Assembly (NCBI GenBank): GCA_964352425.1
Contig: CAYGRZ010000033.1
Location: 1-16,946, forward strand
From: JAMWCX01 sp964352425
GTDB lineage: Bacteria; Omnitrophota; Gorgyraeia; 2-01-FULL-45-10
Direction: 5' to 3'
DNA: 16,946 nt
Shown: positions 6,267 through 14,442 of the stretch, one piece after another
How the letters are laid out: each line of letters begins with the position of its first letter
Position numbering within the stretch: the stretch's first letter is position 1
The notes under the pieces: model-generated
Told to the model about the DNA's origin: nothing
The model's input: only the letters and a program-made list of their open reading frames with translations
The model's database searches: none
Program-made: the position numbers and the translations under genes

Positions 6267-7258
6267 TGACGGCGAAGAAACGCATCTTGAGCGGAATGAG
6301 GCCGACGGGCAAGCTCCACCTGGGGCACCTGATGGGCGCGCTGAACAACTGGGTGAAACTCCAGGAGACGTACCACTGTTTTTACATGGTCGCCGACTGG
6401 CATGCGCTGATGAGCGAGTACGAAGACCCGAAGGACATGAAGGCGAACTCCTATGAGATGGTCAAGGACTTCGTGGCGGCCGGGCTCGATCCCGAAAAAA
6501 GTGTGATATTCGTGCAGTCGCACGTGCCCGAGCACCTTGAGCTGTACATGATCTTCTCGGACATCACGCCGCTCGGATGGGTCGAGCGCTGCCCGACATA
6601 CAAGGAGCAGCTGCGCGAGATAAAGGGCAGGGACCTGACCACCTACGGTTTTCTCGGGTATCCGGTGCTCCAGGCAGCCGATATCGCCGTCTACAGGGCC
6701 AGTGCCGTTCCGGTCGGGGTCGACCAGATCCCGCACCTTGAGCTCACACGCGAGATCGTACGGCGGTTCAACACGCTGTATAAGAAGAACGTATTCCCGG
6801 AGCCGGAGCCGCTCCTGACGACGATGCCGAAGCTGCTGGGCCTCGACAACAGGAAGATGTCGAAAAGCTACGGGAACTCGATCTCGCTTTCCGACACGCC
6901 GCACGATATCGAGAAGAAGGTTACGCAGATGATCACCGACCCGGCAAGGGTAAAGCTGCATGATAAGGGCCATCCGGACATCTGCAACGTCTTCAGCTAT
7001 TATTCGGTATTCGCCGAGCCTCATTTACTCGATAACGTCAGAGACTGGTGTGAGGGCGCCAAACTCGGATGTACCGAGTGCAAGAAGGGCCTGGCGAAGA
7101 TACTCGTCGGGTACCTTGAGCCGATGCGGCAGAAGCGGGCGAAGATCTCTGACGACGATGCCGGGGATATTTTAAAAGAAGGCGCGAAGAAGGCAAGGAC
7201 TGCGGCGGGTGAGACGATGGCTGCCGTCAGGGGCCTGATACATTTTATACAACGCTAG
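6266..7258 (+). CDS. trpS: Tryptophan--tRNA ligase
   Basis: Class I aminoacyl-tRNA synthetase that charges tRNA-Trp. The HIGH motif appears as HLGH (18-21) after SGMRPTGKL, and the KMSKS motif is exact at 197-201. The LQAADI and VGVDQIPHLELTREI blocks that shape the tryptophan/ATP pocket are present. The 330-residue length is typical. The start shares a base with the infB stop (TAATG), and the stop TAG (7256-7258) abuts the scpA ATG with no gap. A Cys pair near the C-terminal third (LGCTECKKG) is found in many bacterial TrpS proteins. trpS next to scpA-scpB is a recurrent bacterial arrangement. Confidence 0.97.
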   Translation: MTAKKRILSGMRPTGKLHLGHLMGALNNWVKLQETYHCFYMVADWHALMSEYEDPKDMKANSYEMVKDFVAAGLDPEKSVIFVQSHVPEHLELYMIFSDITPLGWVERCPTYKEQLREIKGRDLTTYGFLGYPVLQAADIAVYRASAVPVGVDQIPHLELTREIVRRFNTLYKKNVFPEPEPLLTTMPKLLGLDNRKMSKSYGNSISLSDTPHDIEKKVTQMITDPARVKLHDKGHPDICNVFSYYSVFAEPHLLDNVRDWCEGAKLGCTECKKGLAKILVGYLEPMRQKRAKISDDDAGDILKEGAKKARTAAGETMAAVRGLIHFIQR

Positions 7259-8014
7259 ATGACATATAAAGTAAAGCTTGAGGTATTCGAAGGCCCGCTC
7301 GACCTGCTCCTCTACCTTATCAAGAAGGAGGAGCTCGATATTTACGACATCCCGATCGCGAAGATCACGGACCAGTACCTGGAATACCTGGAGCTGATGC
7401 AGCTCCTGGACTTGTCGATCGCGGGCGAGTTCCTCGTGATGGCGGCGACATTGATGCATATCAAGTCGAAAATGCTGCTGCCTCCCGACCAGACCGAAGG
7501 AGCCGAGCAGGAAGAGGAAGACCCGCGGGCGGAACTGGTGCGCAGGCTTCTCGAGTACAAGATGTTCAAGGAAGCGGCGACGGAGCTCGGGCAGCGGGAG
7601 TCGCACCAGAAGCATTTCTTCGCGCGCGTCGGGTCCGGCGTCGATGTCGGCAAGCTGTCGGCGTCCGAAGAGGAGTTCTTCGAGGCGAGCCTTTTTGACC
7701 TGATAACGGCGTTCACGAAGGTCCTGAAGGACATCCCGAAGGAGAGCTTCCATAAAGTCATAAAGGACGAGTTCACGGTCTCGGAGAAGATCCACGACGT
7801 ACTGCACATGCTCGTCGAGAAGCAGAGCATGCTCTTCACCGCCCTGTTCAAGGTGGCGAAGAGCAAGTCCGAGGTCATCACCATATTCCTGGCGATCCTC
7901 GAGCTGATCAAGATACGTGAAGTCATCGTCCGGCAGCACGCGCCGTTCGGCGATATTGAGATCATAAAGAATACGGAATCGATACAACCTACAGGCGGTG
8001 GAACAAATGGATAG
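7259..8014 (+). CDS. scpA: Segregation and condensation protein A
   Basis: Kleisin subunit that bridges SMC heads in bacterial condensin, for chromosome compaction and segregation. The N-terminus has the family hallmark FEGPLDLLLYLIKKEELDIYDIPI, visible around residues 9-32, then the AGEFLVMAATLMHIKSKMLLP helix. The C-terminal winged-helix domain that contacts the SMC cap is at about 205-240 (ITIFLAILELIKI). At 251 residues it is full length. The start codon directly follows the trpS stop with no ribosome-binding site, implying coupled translation. It overlaps scpB, its binding partner, by 8 bases. Confidence 0.95.
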   Translation: MTYKVKLEVFEGPLDLLLYLIKKEELDIYDIPIAKITDQYLEYLELMQLLDLSIAGEFLVMAATLMHIKSKMLLPPDQTEGAEQEEEDPRAELVRRLLEYKMFKEAATELGQRESHQKHFFARVGSGVDVGKLSASEEEFFEASLFDLITAFTKVLKDIPKESFHKVIKDEFTVSEKIHDVLHMLVEKQSMLFTALFKVAKSKSEVITIFLAILELIKIREVIVRQHAPFGDIEIIKNTESIQPTGGGTNG

Positions 8015-8744
8015 GGAAGAGTCCAAGAAGATAGTGGAGGCGCTCCTCTTTGTCAGCGACAAGCCGGTGTCGATAGAGACGCTGACTGACGTGGTAAAGG
8101 ATATCGAGCCGGCCGAGGTGCGGGCGGTCATAGAAGGGCTGAATACAGAGTACGCCTCCTCGGGCAGGAGCTTCCAGATAAATGAGATCGCCGGCGGGTT
8201 CCAGATGCTGACCGACCCGATCTACAGCCGCTGGATCTCGACCCTCTACAAGAAGGGGCCGGACAAGCTTTCGGGGCCGTCGCTCGAGACGCTCGCGATC
8301 ATCGCGTACAGGCAGCCTATCACGAGGAGCGACATCGAGGCGATACGGGGAGTGAATGTCGACGGCGTCCTGCACACGCTCGAGGAGAGGAAGTTTATAA
8401 AGACGAAAGGCCGTCTCGACGCGCCGGGCAGGCCGATACTGTACGGGACGACCGGCGAATTCCTGCAGCATTTCGGCCTGCGGTCGCTTGAAGAACTGCC
8501 GAAGTTGAAGGAGTTCCAGGAGAGTGACCTGGATTTCGTGAGAGAAAAGAACAGGGCGGATGTGGTCGACACATCGACGGGAAGACTGCACATCCAGGAA
8601 GCGCCGCCGCCAGCCGAAGCGCCGCCGCAGGCGCCGGAGCCGCGGCAGCAGGAGAGCGCGCCGCAACCCGATCCGGTTGCCGCAGATAGTGATCCCAATA
8701 AGGAGAATGTGAATGGACCTGAAGAGCTTACGAAAGAAAATTGA
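8007..8744 (+). CDS. scpB: Segregation and condensation protein B
   Basis: Dimeric winged-helix partner of ScpA in the SMC-ScpAB complex. IVEALLFVSDKPVSIETL at the N-terminus and the conserved block LETLAIIAYRQPITRSDIEAIRG, plus DAPGRPILYGTT, are diagnostic. Residues about 190-245 form a Pro/Gln/Glu-rich disordered tail beyond the winged helices. I chose ATG 8007, which has AGGCGGTGG just upstream and gives the usual N-terminus; an in-frame GTG at 7998 is the alternative. The 3' end overlaps pheA by 32 bases, so the tail codons also carry the pheA ribosome-binding site (AAGGAG, 8700-8705). Confidence 0.94.
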   Translation: MDREESKKIVEALLFVSDKPVSIETLTDVVKDIEPAEVRAVIEGLNTEYASSGRSFQINEIAGGFQMLTDPIYSRWISTLYKKGPDKLSGPSLETLAIIAYRQPITRSDIEAIRGVNVDGVLHTLEERKFIKTKGRLDAPGRPILYGTTGEFLQHFGLRSLEELPKLKEFQESDLDFVREKNRADVVDTSTGRLHIQEAPPPAEAPPQAPEPRQQESAPQPDPVAADSDPNKENVNGPEELTKEN

Positions 8745-9783
8745 CCTGATAGATTCCGGGATATTGGGGCTCTTGAACAAAAGGGCGAAGGTCATACTCG
8801 AAATAGGCGGGATAAAGAAGAGGTCGAAAGGCTCCATATACGTTCCGGAGCGGGAGAAGGACGTTTACGACGGGCTCGTCGCGAAGAACAGGGGCCCGAT
8901 TGCCAACGATTCCCTGAAGGCGATCTTCAGGGAGGTGATGTCGAGCGCGCTTAAGTTGGAACACCCGCTCAAGATAGCGTATTTAGGGCCGGAGTTCACG
9001 TTCACGCACCTGGCGAGCATGAAGAAGTTCGGCTCGAGCGTCGACTACACGGGATGCGAGACGATAACCGATGTCTTCAGCGAGGTCGAGAAGGGCCGCG
9101 CGGATTACGGCGTCGTCCCGATAGAGAACTCGATAGACGGCGCGATCACCCACACCCTTGACATGTTCGTCGACGCGGATCTGAAGATATGCTCCGAGGT
9201 CTACCTGGAGATCGTCCACAACCTGCTCTCGAAGGAAGCGGACAAGAAGAAGATAAAGAAGGTCTATTCCAAATCACAGGTCTTCGGCCAGTGCCGCCTG
9301 TGGCTCGAATCGAACCTGCCGCGCGTCGAGCTGGTCGAGGTGTCGAGCACGGCGAAAGCCGCCGAGATCGCGGCGAGAGCGCCGGGGTCGGCCTGCATCG
9401 CGGGCGACCTGGCGGCAAAGAAATACAACCTTAAGATTCTCTACAGCTCGATCGAGGACAGCGTCCATAACGTGACGCGCTTCCTGGTCATCGGCAAGGC
9501 CGAGGCACGGCCGACGAGGAAAGACAAAACATCGGTCATGTTCTCCGTGAAGGACCGGTCCGGCGCGCTCCATGACATGCTTGTACCGTTCAAGAAGCAC
9601 GGCATTAACATGACGAAGATAGAGTCGAGGCCGTCCAAGGTGAGGGCGTGGGAGTACTACTTCTTCGTCGACCTCCAGGGCCATTATCGCGACCCGAAGG
9701 TCATGAAGGCGCTGGAGGAGCTCAGGAAATCATCGACCTACATGAAGATACTGGGGTCGTATCCGATAGGAGAGGGCGTTTAA
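8713..9783 (+). CDS. pheA: Bifunctional chorismate mutase / prephenate dehydratase (P-protein)
   Basis: Converts chorismate to prephenate and then to phenylpyruvate, the committed route to phenylalanine. An AroQ-type chorismate mutase occupies about 1-85 (LRKKIDLIDSGILGLLNKR, and the REKDV helix). The prephenate dehydratase domain spans about 92-270, starting at IAYLGPEFTFTH and ending at the active-site NVTRF motif (Thr255-Phe257). A C-terminal ACT domain (about 285-356) contains the Phe-binding ESRP motif (304-307), so feedback inhibition by phenylalanine is expected. At 356 residues it is full length. AAGGAG lies seven bases before ATG 8713. The next gene, hisC, starts 4 bases after the stop. 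Confidence 0.96.
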   Translation: MDLKSLRKKIDLIDSGILGLLNKRAKVILEIGGIKKRSKGSIYVPEREKDVYDGLVAKNRGPIANDSLKAIFREVMSSALKLEHPLKIAYLGPEFTFTHLASMKKFGSSVDYTGCETITDVFSEVEKGRADYGVVPIENSIDGAITHTLDMFVDADLKICSEVYLEIVHNLLSKEADKKKIKKVYSKSQVFGQCRLWLESNLPRVELVEVSSTAKAAEIAARAPGSACIAGDLAAKKYNLKILYSSIEDSVHNVTRFLVIGKAEARPTRKDKTSVMFSVKDRSGALHDMLVPFKKHGINMTKIESRPSKVRAWEYYFFVDLQGHYRDPKVMKALEELRKSSTYMKILGSYPIGEGV

Positions 9784-9787
9784 AGAC

Positions 9788-10879
9788 ATGAGAAGCAGAG
9801 TACGGCAGAATATACTGAACGTCAAACAATACGTTCCGGGCAAGCCGATCGAAGAGGTCCAGCGTGAGCTCGGCCTCAAAGAGGTCATCAAGCTCGCCTC
9901 GAACGAGAACTGCATGGGGCCGTCCCCGAAGGCGCTTGCCGCCATCAGGAAGAGCCTCGGGAATATCAACCGCTATCCGGACTCATCCAGCTTTTATCTC
10001 AGGAAGAAACTGGCGAAGTCGCTGGGAACGGAAGAGGCGAGCCTCATATTCGGCAACGGCTCGGACGAGATAATCTGCATGGCTGTACGGACGTTCGTCG
10101 AGGCCGGCGACGAGGTCGTCATAGCGAAGCCGACATTCCTGATCTATGAGATAGTCTCCCAGCTGCAGAACGCGACGATAAAGTATGTCCCGCTCGCACA
10201 GGACCTAAGGCACGACCTGAAGGCCATGAAAGCGGCGGTGACGGCTAAGACGAAGATCGTCTTTATCGCTAACCCTGACAACCCGACGGGGACCTATGTT
10301 ACGAAGAAGGAACTGGACTCTTTTCTTAGCGGTCTTCTCGAGAAGGTGATCGTGTTCCTCGACGAAGCGTATTTCGAATTCGCCGATCATACGTTCAAGG
10401 ATTACCCGAACGGCCTCGACTATCTTGAGAGGCCCGGCGTCATAGTCGCGCGGTCGTTCTCGAAGGCGTACGGCCTGGCGGGCTTGAGGATAGGCTACGG
10501 GATTTCGAGCCCCGAGGTGATCGGGTACATGGAGAGGACGCGGGAGCCGTTCAATGTCAACCTTCTGGCGCAGGAGGCGTCCGCCGCGGCGGTCGATGAC
10601 AGGGCGTTCCTGAAGAAAACGCTCGAGCATGTGGCCGGGGAGAAGAAGTATCTCTATGCGGCGTTCCGCACAATGGGGTTTGCGTATATCGAAAGCGCCA
10701 CGAATTTTGTGCTCGTCGACGTCAAAGGGGACTGCAGGGCCGTCTTCAACGCCCTTTTGAAGAAGGGCGTCATCGTCCGCGACATGAAGGCGTGGGGGCT
10801 CGATACGTATATTAGAGTTACAATAGGCACACGGGCGGAAAATAAGAAGTTTGTAGCGGCGCTGGAAAGTATGATCTAA
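9788..10879 (+). CDS. hisC: HisC-like aminotransferase, probably aromatic
   Basis: PLP-dependent fold-type I aminotransferase of the histidinol-phosphate aminotransferase family. Visible motifs are KLASNEN near the N-terminus, FGNGSDE (cofactor phosphate binding), NPDNPTG, LDEAYFEF, and SFSKAYGLAGLRIGYG with the PLP lysine at 226. Length is 363. The family cannot be split safely by sequence reading. Its place between pheA and aroF-tyrA suggests it transaminates phenylpyruvate, 4-hydroxyphenylpyruvate or prephenate; some bacterial HisC enzymes serve both histidine and aromatic synthesis. No other his gene is nearby. It starts 4 bases after pheA and is followed by a 136-bp AT-rich spacer. Confidence 0.88.
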   Translation: MRSRVRQNILNVKQYVPGKPIEEVQRELGLKEVIKLASNENCMGPSPKALAAIRKSLGNINRYPDSSSFYLRKKLAKSLGTEEASLIFGNGSDEIICMAVRTFVEAGDEVVIAKPTFLIYEIVSQLQNATIKYVPLAQDLRHDLKAMKAAVTAKTKIVFIANPDNPTGTYVTKKELDSFLSGLLEKVIVFLDEAYFEFADHTFKDYPNGLDYLERPGVIVARSFSKAYGLAGLRIGYGISSPEVIGYMERTREPFNVNLLAQEASAAAVDDRAFLKKTLEHVAGEKKYLYAAFRTMGFAYIESATNFVLVDVKGDCRAVFNALLKKGVIVRDMKAWGLDTYIRVTIGTRAENKKFVAALESMI

Positions 10880-11015
10880 AGAACAGAGTACAAAATACAA
10901 AGAGCAAACAGAGAACAAAGACGAAATTACAAAGTGAAAAAACAGGTTTGATTTTGTACTTTTGACTTTGTCTGTATTTTGTTCTCTGTAATTTGTGATT
11001 TAACACGGAGGCATC
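10880..11015. repeat. AT-rich inverted-repeat spacer between hisC and aroF
   Basis: The left half (to about 10945) is A/C-rich and T-poor; the right half is its T/G-rich mirror. Segment 10883-10898 pairs with 10974-10989 at 15 of 16 positions. Segment 10908-10919 pairs perfectly (12 bp) with 10978-10989, so two left segments compete for one right arm. Segment 10888-10897 also pairs with 10951-10960. There is no T-tract after the arm, so it is not a normal terminator. It is the only long gap between pheA and rpsA. I see no convincing promoter or leader peptide in it. The aroF ribosome-binding site GGAGG is at 11007-11011. Confidence 0.7.
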
Positions 11016-12032
11016 ATGATAATAGTTCTTCGTCCGGAAGCAACCAAGAAACAGCTCGACCATCTTGTCACAAAGATAAAGAAGCTGGGCCTGAAACCAT
11101 GGGTCTCGAAGGGCGTCGAGAGGACGATCGTCGGCGTCATAGGCGAAGAGGACATCATACGGGTCCAGCCGCTCGAGGTCTTCCCGGGCGTAGAGAAGGT
11201 CCTGCAGATACTCAAACCCTACAAGCTCGCCTCGAAGGACTTCAAGAAAGAGCCGAGCGTCATAGATATCGGCGGCGGCGTCAAGGTCGGCGGCAAAAAG
11301 ATCGTGGTGATGGCCGGGCCGTGTTCGGTCGAAGACAAGAAGCTTTTGATCAGCATCGCGCATAAGGTCAAAAAGGCCGGCGCCGCCGTGCTGAGGGGCG
11401 GCGCCTTTAAGCCCAGGACATCGCCGTATTCGTTCCAGGGGCTCGGCGAGAAAGGCCTCAGGTTCCTCGCCGAGGCGCGGAAAGAGACGGGGCTCAAAGT
11501 AGTAACGGAGCTGATGGATATCCGCGATACGGAGCTCGTCTCGAAGTACAGCGATATAATCCAGATAGGCGCCAGGAACATGCAGAACTTCAACTTGCTG
11601 AAGGAAGTCGGCAAGACGCGTAAGCCCATCCTGCTGAAGCGGGGGATGTCGAGCACGATAAAGGAGCTCCTGATGTCCGCCGAATATATCCTTTCGGAAG
11701 GCAATTTCAACGTCATTCTCTGCGAGCGGGGAATACGGACGTTCGAGGATGAGACGAGGTTCACGCTGGACATAAACGCGGTGCCGCTGGTAAAGACCTT
11801 AAGCCACCTGCCGATCATCGTCGATCCGTCCCATGCGACGGGCCGGTGGGGCCTCGTGGGGGCCGCGTCGAAGGCCGGCATCGCCGCGGGCGCCGACGGA
11901 CTCATCATTGAGGTGCATCCGAATCCCGAGGAGGCGTTCTCGGACGGCGAGCAGTCGCTCTACCCGGAGAATTTCGCGCTTCTTATGGTGGAATTAAGGA
12001 AAGTCGCTGCGGCGGTAGGAAGAGAACTATAA
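11016..12032 (+). CDS. aroF: 3-deoxy-7-phosphoheptulonate (DAHP) synthase, type I-beta
   Basis: Condenses phosphoenolpyruvate with erythrose 4-phosphate, the first step of the shikimate pathway. The N-terminal ferredoxin-like regulatory domain (about 1-70, MIIVLRPEATKKQ start) is the kind that confers feedback control in Thermotoga-type enzymes. The TIM-barrel domain has AGPCSVE with the metal-ligand Cys103, GGAFKPRTSPYSFQGLG, LLKRGMSST, CERGIRTFE and DPSHATGRWG. At 338 residues it is full length. GGAGG (11007-11011) precedes ATG 11016. tyrA follows after 5 bases. Confidence 0.95.
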   Translation: MIIVLRPEATKKQLDHLVTKIKKLGLKPWVSKGVERTIVGVIGEEDIIRVQPLEVFPGVEKVLQILKPYKLASKDFKKEPSVIDIGGGVKVGGKKIVVMAGPCSVEDKKLLISIAHKVKKAGAAVLRGGAFKPRTSPYSFQGLGEKGLRFLAEARKETGLKVVTELMDIRDTELVSKYSDIIQIGARNMQNFNLLKEVGKTRKPILLKRGMSSTIKELLMSAEYILSEGNFNVILCERGIRTFEDETRFTLDINAVPLVKTLSHLPIIVDPSHATGRWGLVGAASKAGIAAGADGLIIEVHPNPEEAFSDGEQSLYPENFALLMVELRKVAAAVGREL

Positions 12033-12037
12033 CCACG

Positions 12038-12901
12038 ATGAAACGGTTCAATAAGATCGCTATCATAGGCGTGGGGCTCATCGGAGGGTCGATAGGCCTT
12101 GCGATAAAGAAGAATAAGGCAGCCGCCCAGGTCGTCGGCATCTTCAGGCACCGCTCGACGATGAAGAGGGCGCTTAAGTTTAAGGCGGTCGATAAGGGCG
12201 TAATGGATATAGGCGAAGGCGTCAAGGGGGCGGACCTCATCATACTGGCCACGCCGGTACATTCGATCCCGGTCCTCGCGGCCGAAACGGCCGCCTTCGC
12301 GAAGAAGGGCGCGATCATCACCGACGCGGGAAGCACCAAAGAGTGGATCGTCGGCAAGGTCCAGGCCGCGCTGAGGCGCTATCCTTCGATATCATTCGTC
12401 GGATCGCATCCGATGGCGGGTTCAGAGCATATCGGCGTCGAATTCGCCACGCGCGACCTTTTTGAAGGCTCGCCGTGTATCGTCACGAAGACGGCGAAGA
12501 CCGACAGGCGTTCTCTCGCGAAAGTGGCGGCTTTCTGGAAGGCGCTCGGCGGCAAGGTCAAGGTGATGAGCCCCCCAGAGCACGACAGGACGGTATCGCT
12601 CATCAGCCACCTTCCGCACGTCGTCGCGTTCAGCCTCGCAGGAGCGGTCCCGGGCAAAGAGATGGAATGCGCGGCCGAAGGGTTCAAGGATACGACCAGG
12701 GTCGCTTCGAGCGACCCGGAGCTGTGGGCCGATATTTTCCTGACAAACAGGAAGGCAGTCATGGCAGCTGGCCTGATGTTCGATGCCTATTATAAAAAGG
12801 TCATGAAAGCGATAGCGGCGGGTGATTACAGCCGGACCGTACAGGCGCTCTCTGATGCCAAACGGAAGCGCGACAGATTTATCTATGGCAAAAAGCCTTA
12901 A
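12038..12901 (+). CDS. tyrA: Prephenate dehydrogenase
   Basis: Oxidatively decarboxylates prephenate to 4-hydroxyphenylpyruvate, the tyrosine branch. An N-terminal Rossmann fold begins with the dinucleotide motif IGVGLIGGSIG. The catalytic region contains GSHPMAGSE and the SHLPH block, followed by the helical dimerisation domain (DTTRVASSDPELWADI). At 287 residues it is of monofunctional length, with no ACT or chorismate mutase domain; the mutase is supplied by pheA. It starts 5 bases after aroF and overlaps cmk by 17 bases. In many anaerobes aroA (EPSP synthase) lies between tyrA and cmk; it is missing here. Confidence 0.94.
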   Translation: MKRFNKIAIIGVGLIGGSIGLAIKKNKAAAQVVGIFRHRSTMKRALKFKAVDKGVMDIGEGVKGADLIILATPVHSIPVLAAETAAFAKKGAIITDAGSTKEWIVGKVQAALRRYPSISFVGSHPMAGSEHIGVEFATRDLFEGSPCIVTKTAKTDRRSLAKVAAFWKALGGKVKVMSPPEHDRTVSLISHLPHVVAFSLAGAVPGKEMECAAEGFKDTTRVASSDPELWADIFLTNRKAVMAAGLMFDAYYKKVMKAIAAGDYSRTVQALSDAKRKRDRFIYGKKP

Positions 12902-13556
12902 ACACGTCGTCGTGGCGATAGACGGCCCCGCCGGGAGCGGGAAGAGCACCGTATCGAAGAGGATCGCCAGGGCGCTGGGCCTCCTCTATATCGATACGGG
13001 CGCGATGTACCGGGCGCTCACGCTGAAGGCGATGAGGCTTACGCTGGACCTGCAGAACGCGGACGCGCTGACACAGCTCGCGCGTTCGACAAAGATCGAT
13101 CTATCCGAGGAGTCCGGGGCCCTGAAAGTATATCTGGACGGTGAGGATGTGAGCGCGCCGATACGGACTCCGGAGCTGACGAATAACGTGAAATACATAG
13201 CGCGCGTCCCGGGCGTGAGGCATGAGATGGTTGCCCTGCAGCGCGCGATAGGCAGCAAGAGCGGGGCAGTCCTCGAGGGCAGGGATATCGGCACGGTCGT
13301 CTTCCCGGACGCGAAATTCAAATTCTACCTCGATGCCGATGTCGAAGAACGCTCACGCCGCCGGCACAAGGAGCTTATCGAGACGAACCGGAAGGTGAGC
13401 CTCGATGATATAAAGAAGGACGTCGTCGTGCGGGATGAGTCGGACATAAAGAGGGACGTCGGCGCGCTCAAAAAAGCGCCGGATGCGGTTGTCATCGATA
13501 CGACGAAGCTTACCATCGATGAAGTGGTGGGGAAGCTGTTAAGCTATATCACATGA
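12885..13556 (+). CDS. cmk: Cytidylate kinase
   Basis: Phosphorylates CMP/dCMP for nucleotide recycling. The P-loop GPAGSGKST (residues 14-22), DTGAMYRALT, GRDIGTVVFPDA and RRRHKEL blocks are characteristic. ATG 12885 is chosen because it places the P-loop at the usual distance and gives 224 residues, the family norm. The longer in-frame start at 12822 would add 21 residues lying wholly inside tyrA. The ribosome-binding site is weak, and the 17-base overlap with tyrA suggests coupling. cmk-ispH-rpsA is a recurrent bacterial cluster. Confidence 0.95.
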   Translation: MAKSLKHVVVAIDGPAGSGKSTVSKRIARALGLLYIDTGAMYRALTLKAMRLTLDLQNADALTQLARSTKIDLSEESGALKVYLDGEDVSAPIRTPELTNNVKYIARVPGVRHEMVALQRAIGSKSGAVLEGRDIGTVVFPDAKFKFYLDADVEERSRRRHKELIETNRKVSLDDIKKDVVVRDESDIKRDVGALKKAPDAVVIDTTKLTIDEVVGKLLSYIT

Positions 13557-13587
13557 CCGGCCTCTATCTCGAAGGGATGGCTGTCGG

Positions 13588-14439
13588 GTGAAGATACTTC
13601 TGACTGACAGGATAGGGTTCTGTTTCGGCGTGAAACGCGCAGTCAGGATGGCCGAGGACGCATTAAAGAAGAACAGGCGCATATACTCGCTCGGTTCGAT
13701 CATACATAACGCTCAGGTGGTCGATGATCTTTCAAGGAAGGGCCTGAAGGTAATAAAGACGGTTGCGGGCATCAGAAAGGGCGCGATCCTCATCTCCTCG
13801 CACGGCATCAGCCCGAACGTGGCCCGGCGCATCGCGCGAAAGGGCCTGAAGATCATCGACACGACCTGTCCGTTCGTCCTGAACGCCCAGAAGGCCGCCC
13901 GGCGCCTCGGCGAAGAAGGCTACCGGGTGATCATCGTCGGTGACGCCGATCATCCGGAGGTGCGCTCACTGGTCGATTTTGTCCGCTCGGATGTCGCCGT
14001 CGTCAGGGACAGGGCCCAGGCCGCCGCCCTCAAGCTCGCCGAGGGCGCGAAGGTCAGCATGCTGTCGCAGACGACGCAGTCGACGGAAAATTTTCTTGAT
14101 GCCGTCAGGGAGATCCTGAAGAAGAAGCCCAAAGAACTTCGGGTGATCAACACGATATGTAACGATGCCGAAGAGCGGCAGTCACTGGCCCGGCAGCTGG
14201 CCGGGAAGGTCGACCTGATGCTGATCGTCGGCGGCCGCAACAGCGCGAACACAAAAAGGCTTCTGGATGTCTGTAAAAAAGTTCAAAGAAAGGCGCGCCT
14301 TATCGAGACCGACAGGGAGTTGAGAAAGGCGTGGTTCAACAACAGGGTCAGGGTAGTGGGTATAGCCAGCGGCGCATCTACGCCTGACCGGGCAGTAAAA
14401 AAAGTAGTAAATAAAATCCACAGGAAAGGGGTTGCGTAA
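13588..14439 (+). CDS. ispH: 4-hydroxy-3-methylbut-2-enyl diphosphate reductase IspH (LytB)
   Basis: Last enzyme of the MEP isoprenoid pathway; reduces HMBPP to IPP and DMAPP with an Fe-S cluster. The three cluster cysteines are present: Cys12 (GFCFGVKRA), Cys94 (DTTCPFV) and Cys191 (TICNDAEERQ). SSHGISP and SQTTQST are also conserved. The start is GTG at 13588, with AAGGGA at 13572-13577; it begins at the conserved N-terminus with no leader. At 283 residues it is the short plain form. In several Clostridia IspH is fused to S1 domains; here the S1 gene is separate but only 3 bases downstream. Confidence 0.96.
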   Translation: MKILLTDRIGFCFGVKRAVRMAEDALKKNRRIYSLGSIIHNAQVVDDLSRKGLKVIKTVAGIRKGAILISSHGISPNVARRIARKGLKIIDTTCPFVLNAQKAARRLGEEGYRVIIVGDADHPEVRSLVDFVRSDVAVVRDRAQAAALKLAEGAKVSMLSQTTQSTENFLDAVREILKKKPKELRVINTICNDAEERQSLARQLAGKVDLMLIVGGRNSANTKRLLDVCKKVQRKARLIETDRELRKAWFNNRVRVVGIASGASTPDRAVKKVVNKIHRKGVA

Positions 14440-14442
14440 CTG

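Noticed and set aside
10948..10990. Promoter for aroF in the T-rich arm
   Set aside because: TTGATT and TTGACT occur but no acceptable -10 box lies 16-18 bases downstream; the T-richness explains the partial matches.
12822..12884. Longer cmk start
   Set aside because: The extra 21 residues are wholly within tyrA and are absent from cytidylate kinases; ATG 12885 gives the normal length.
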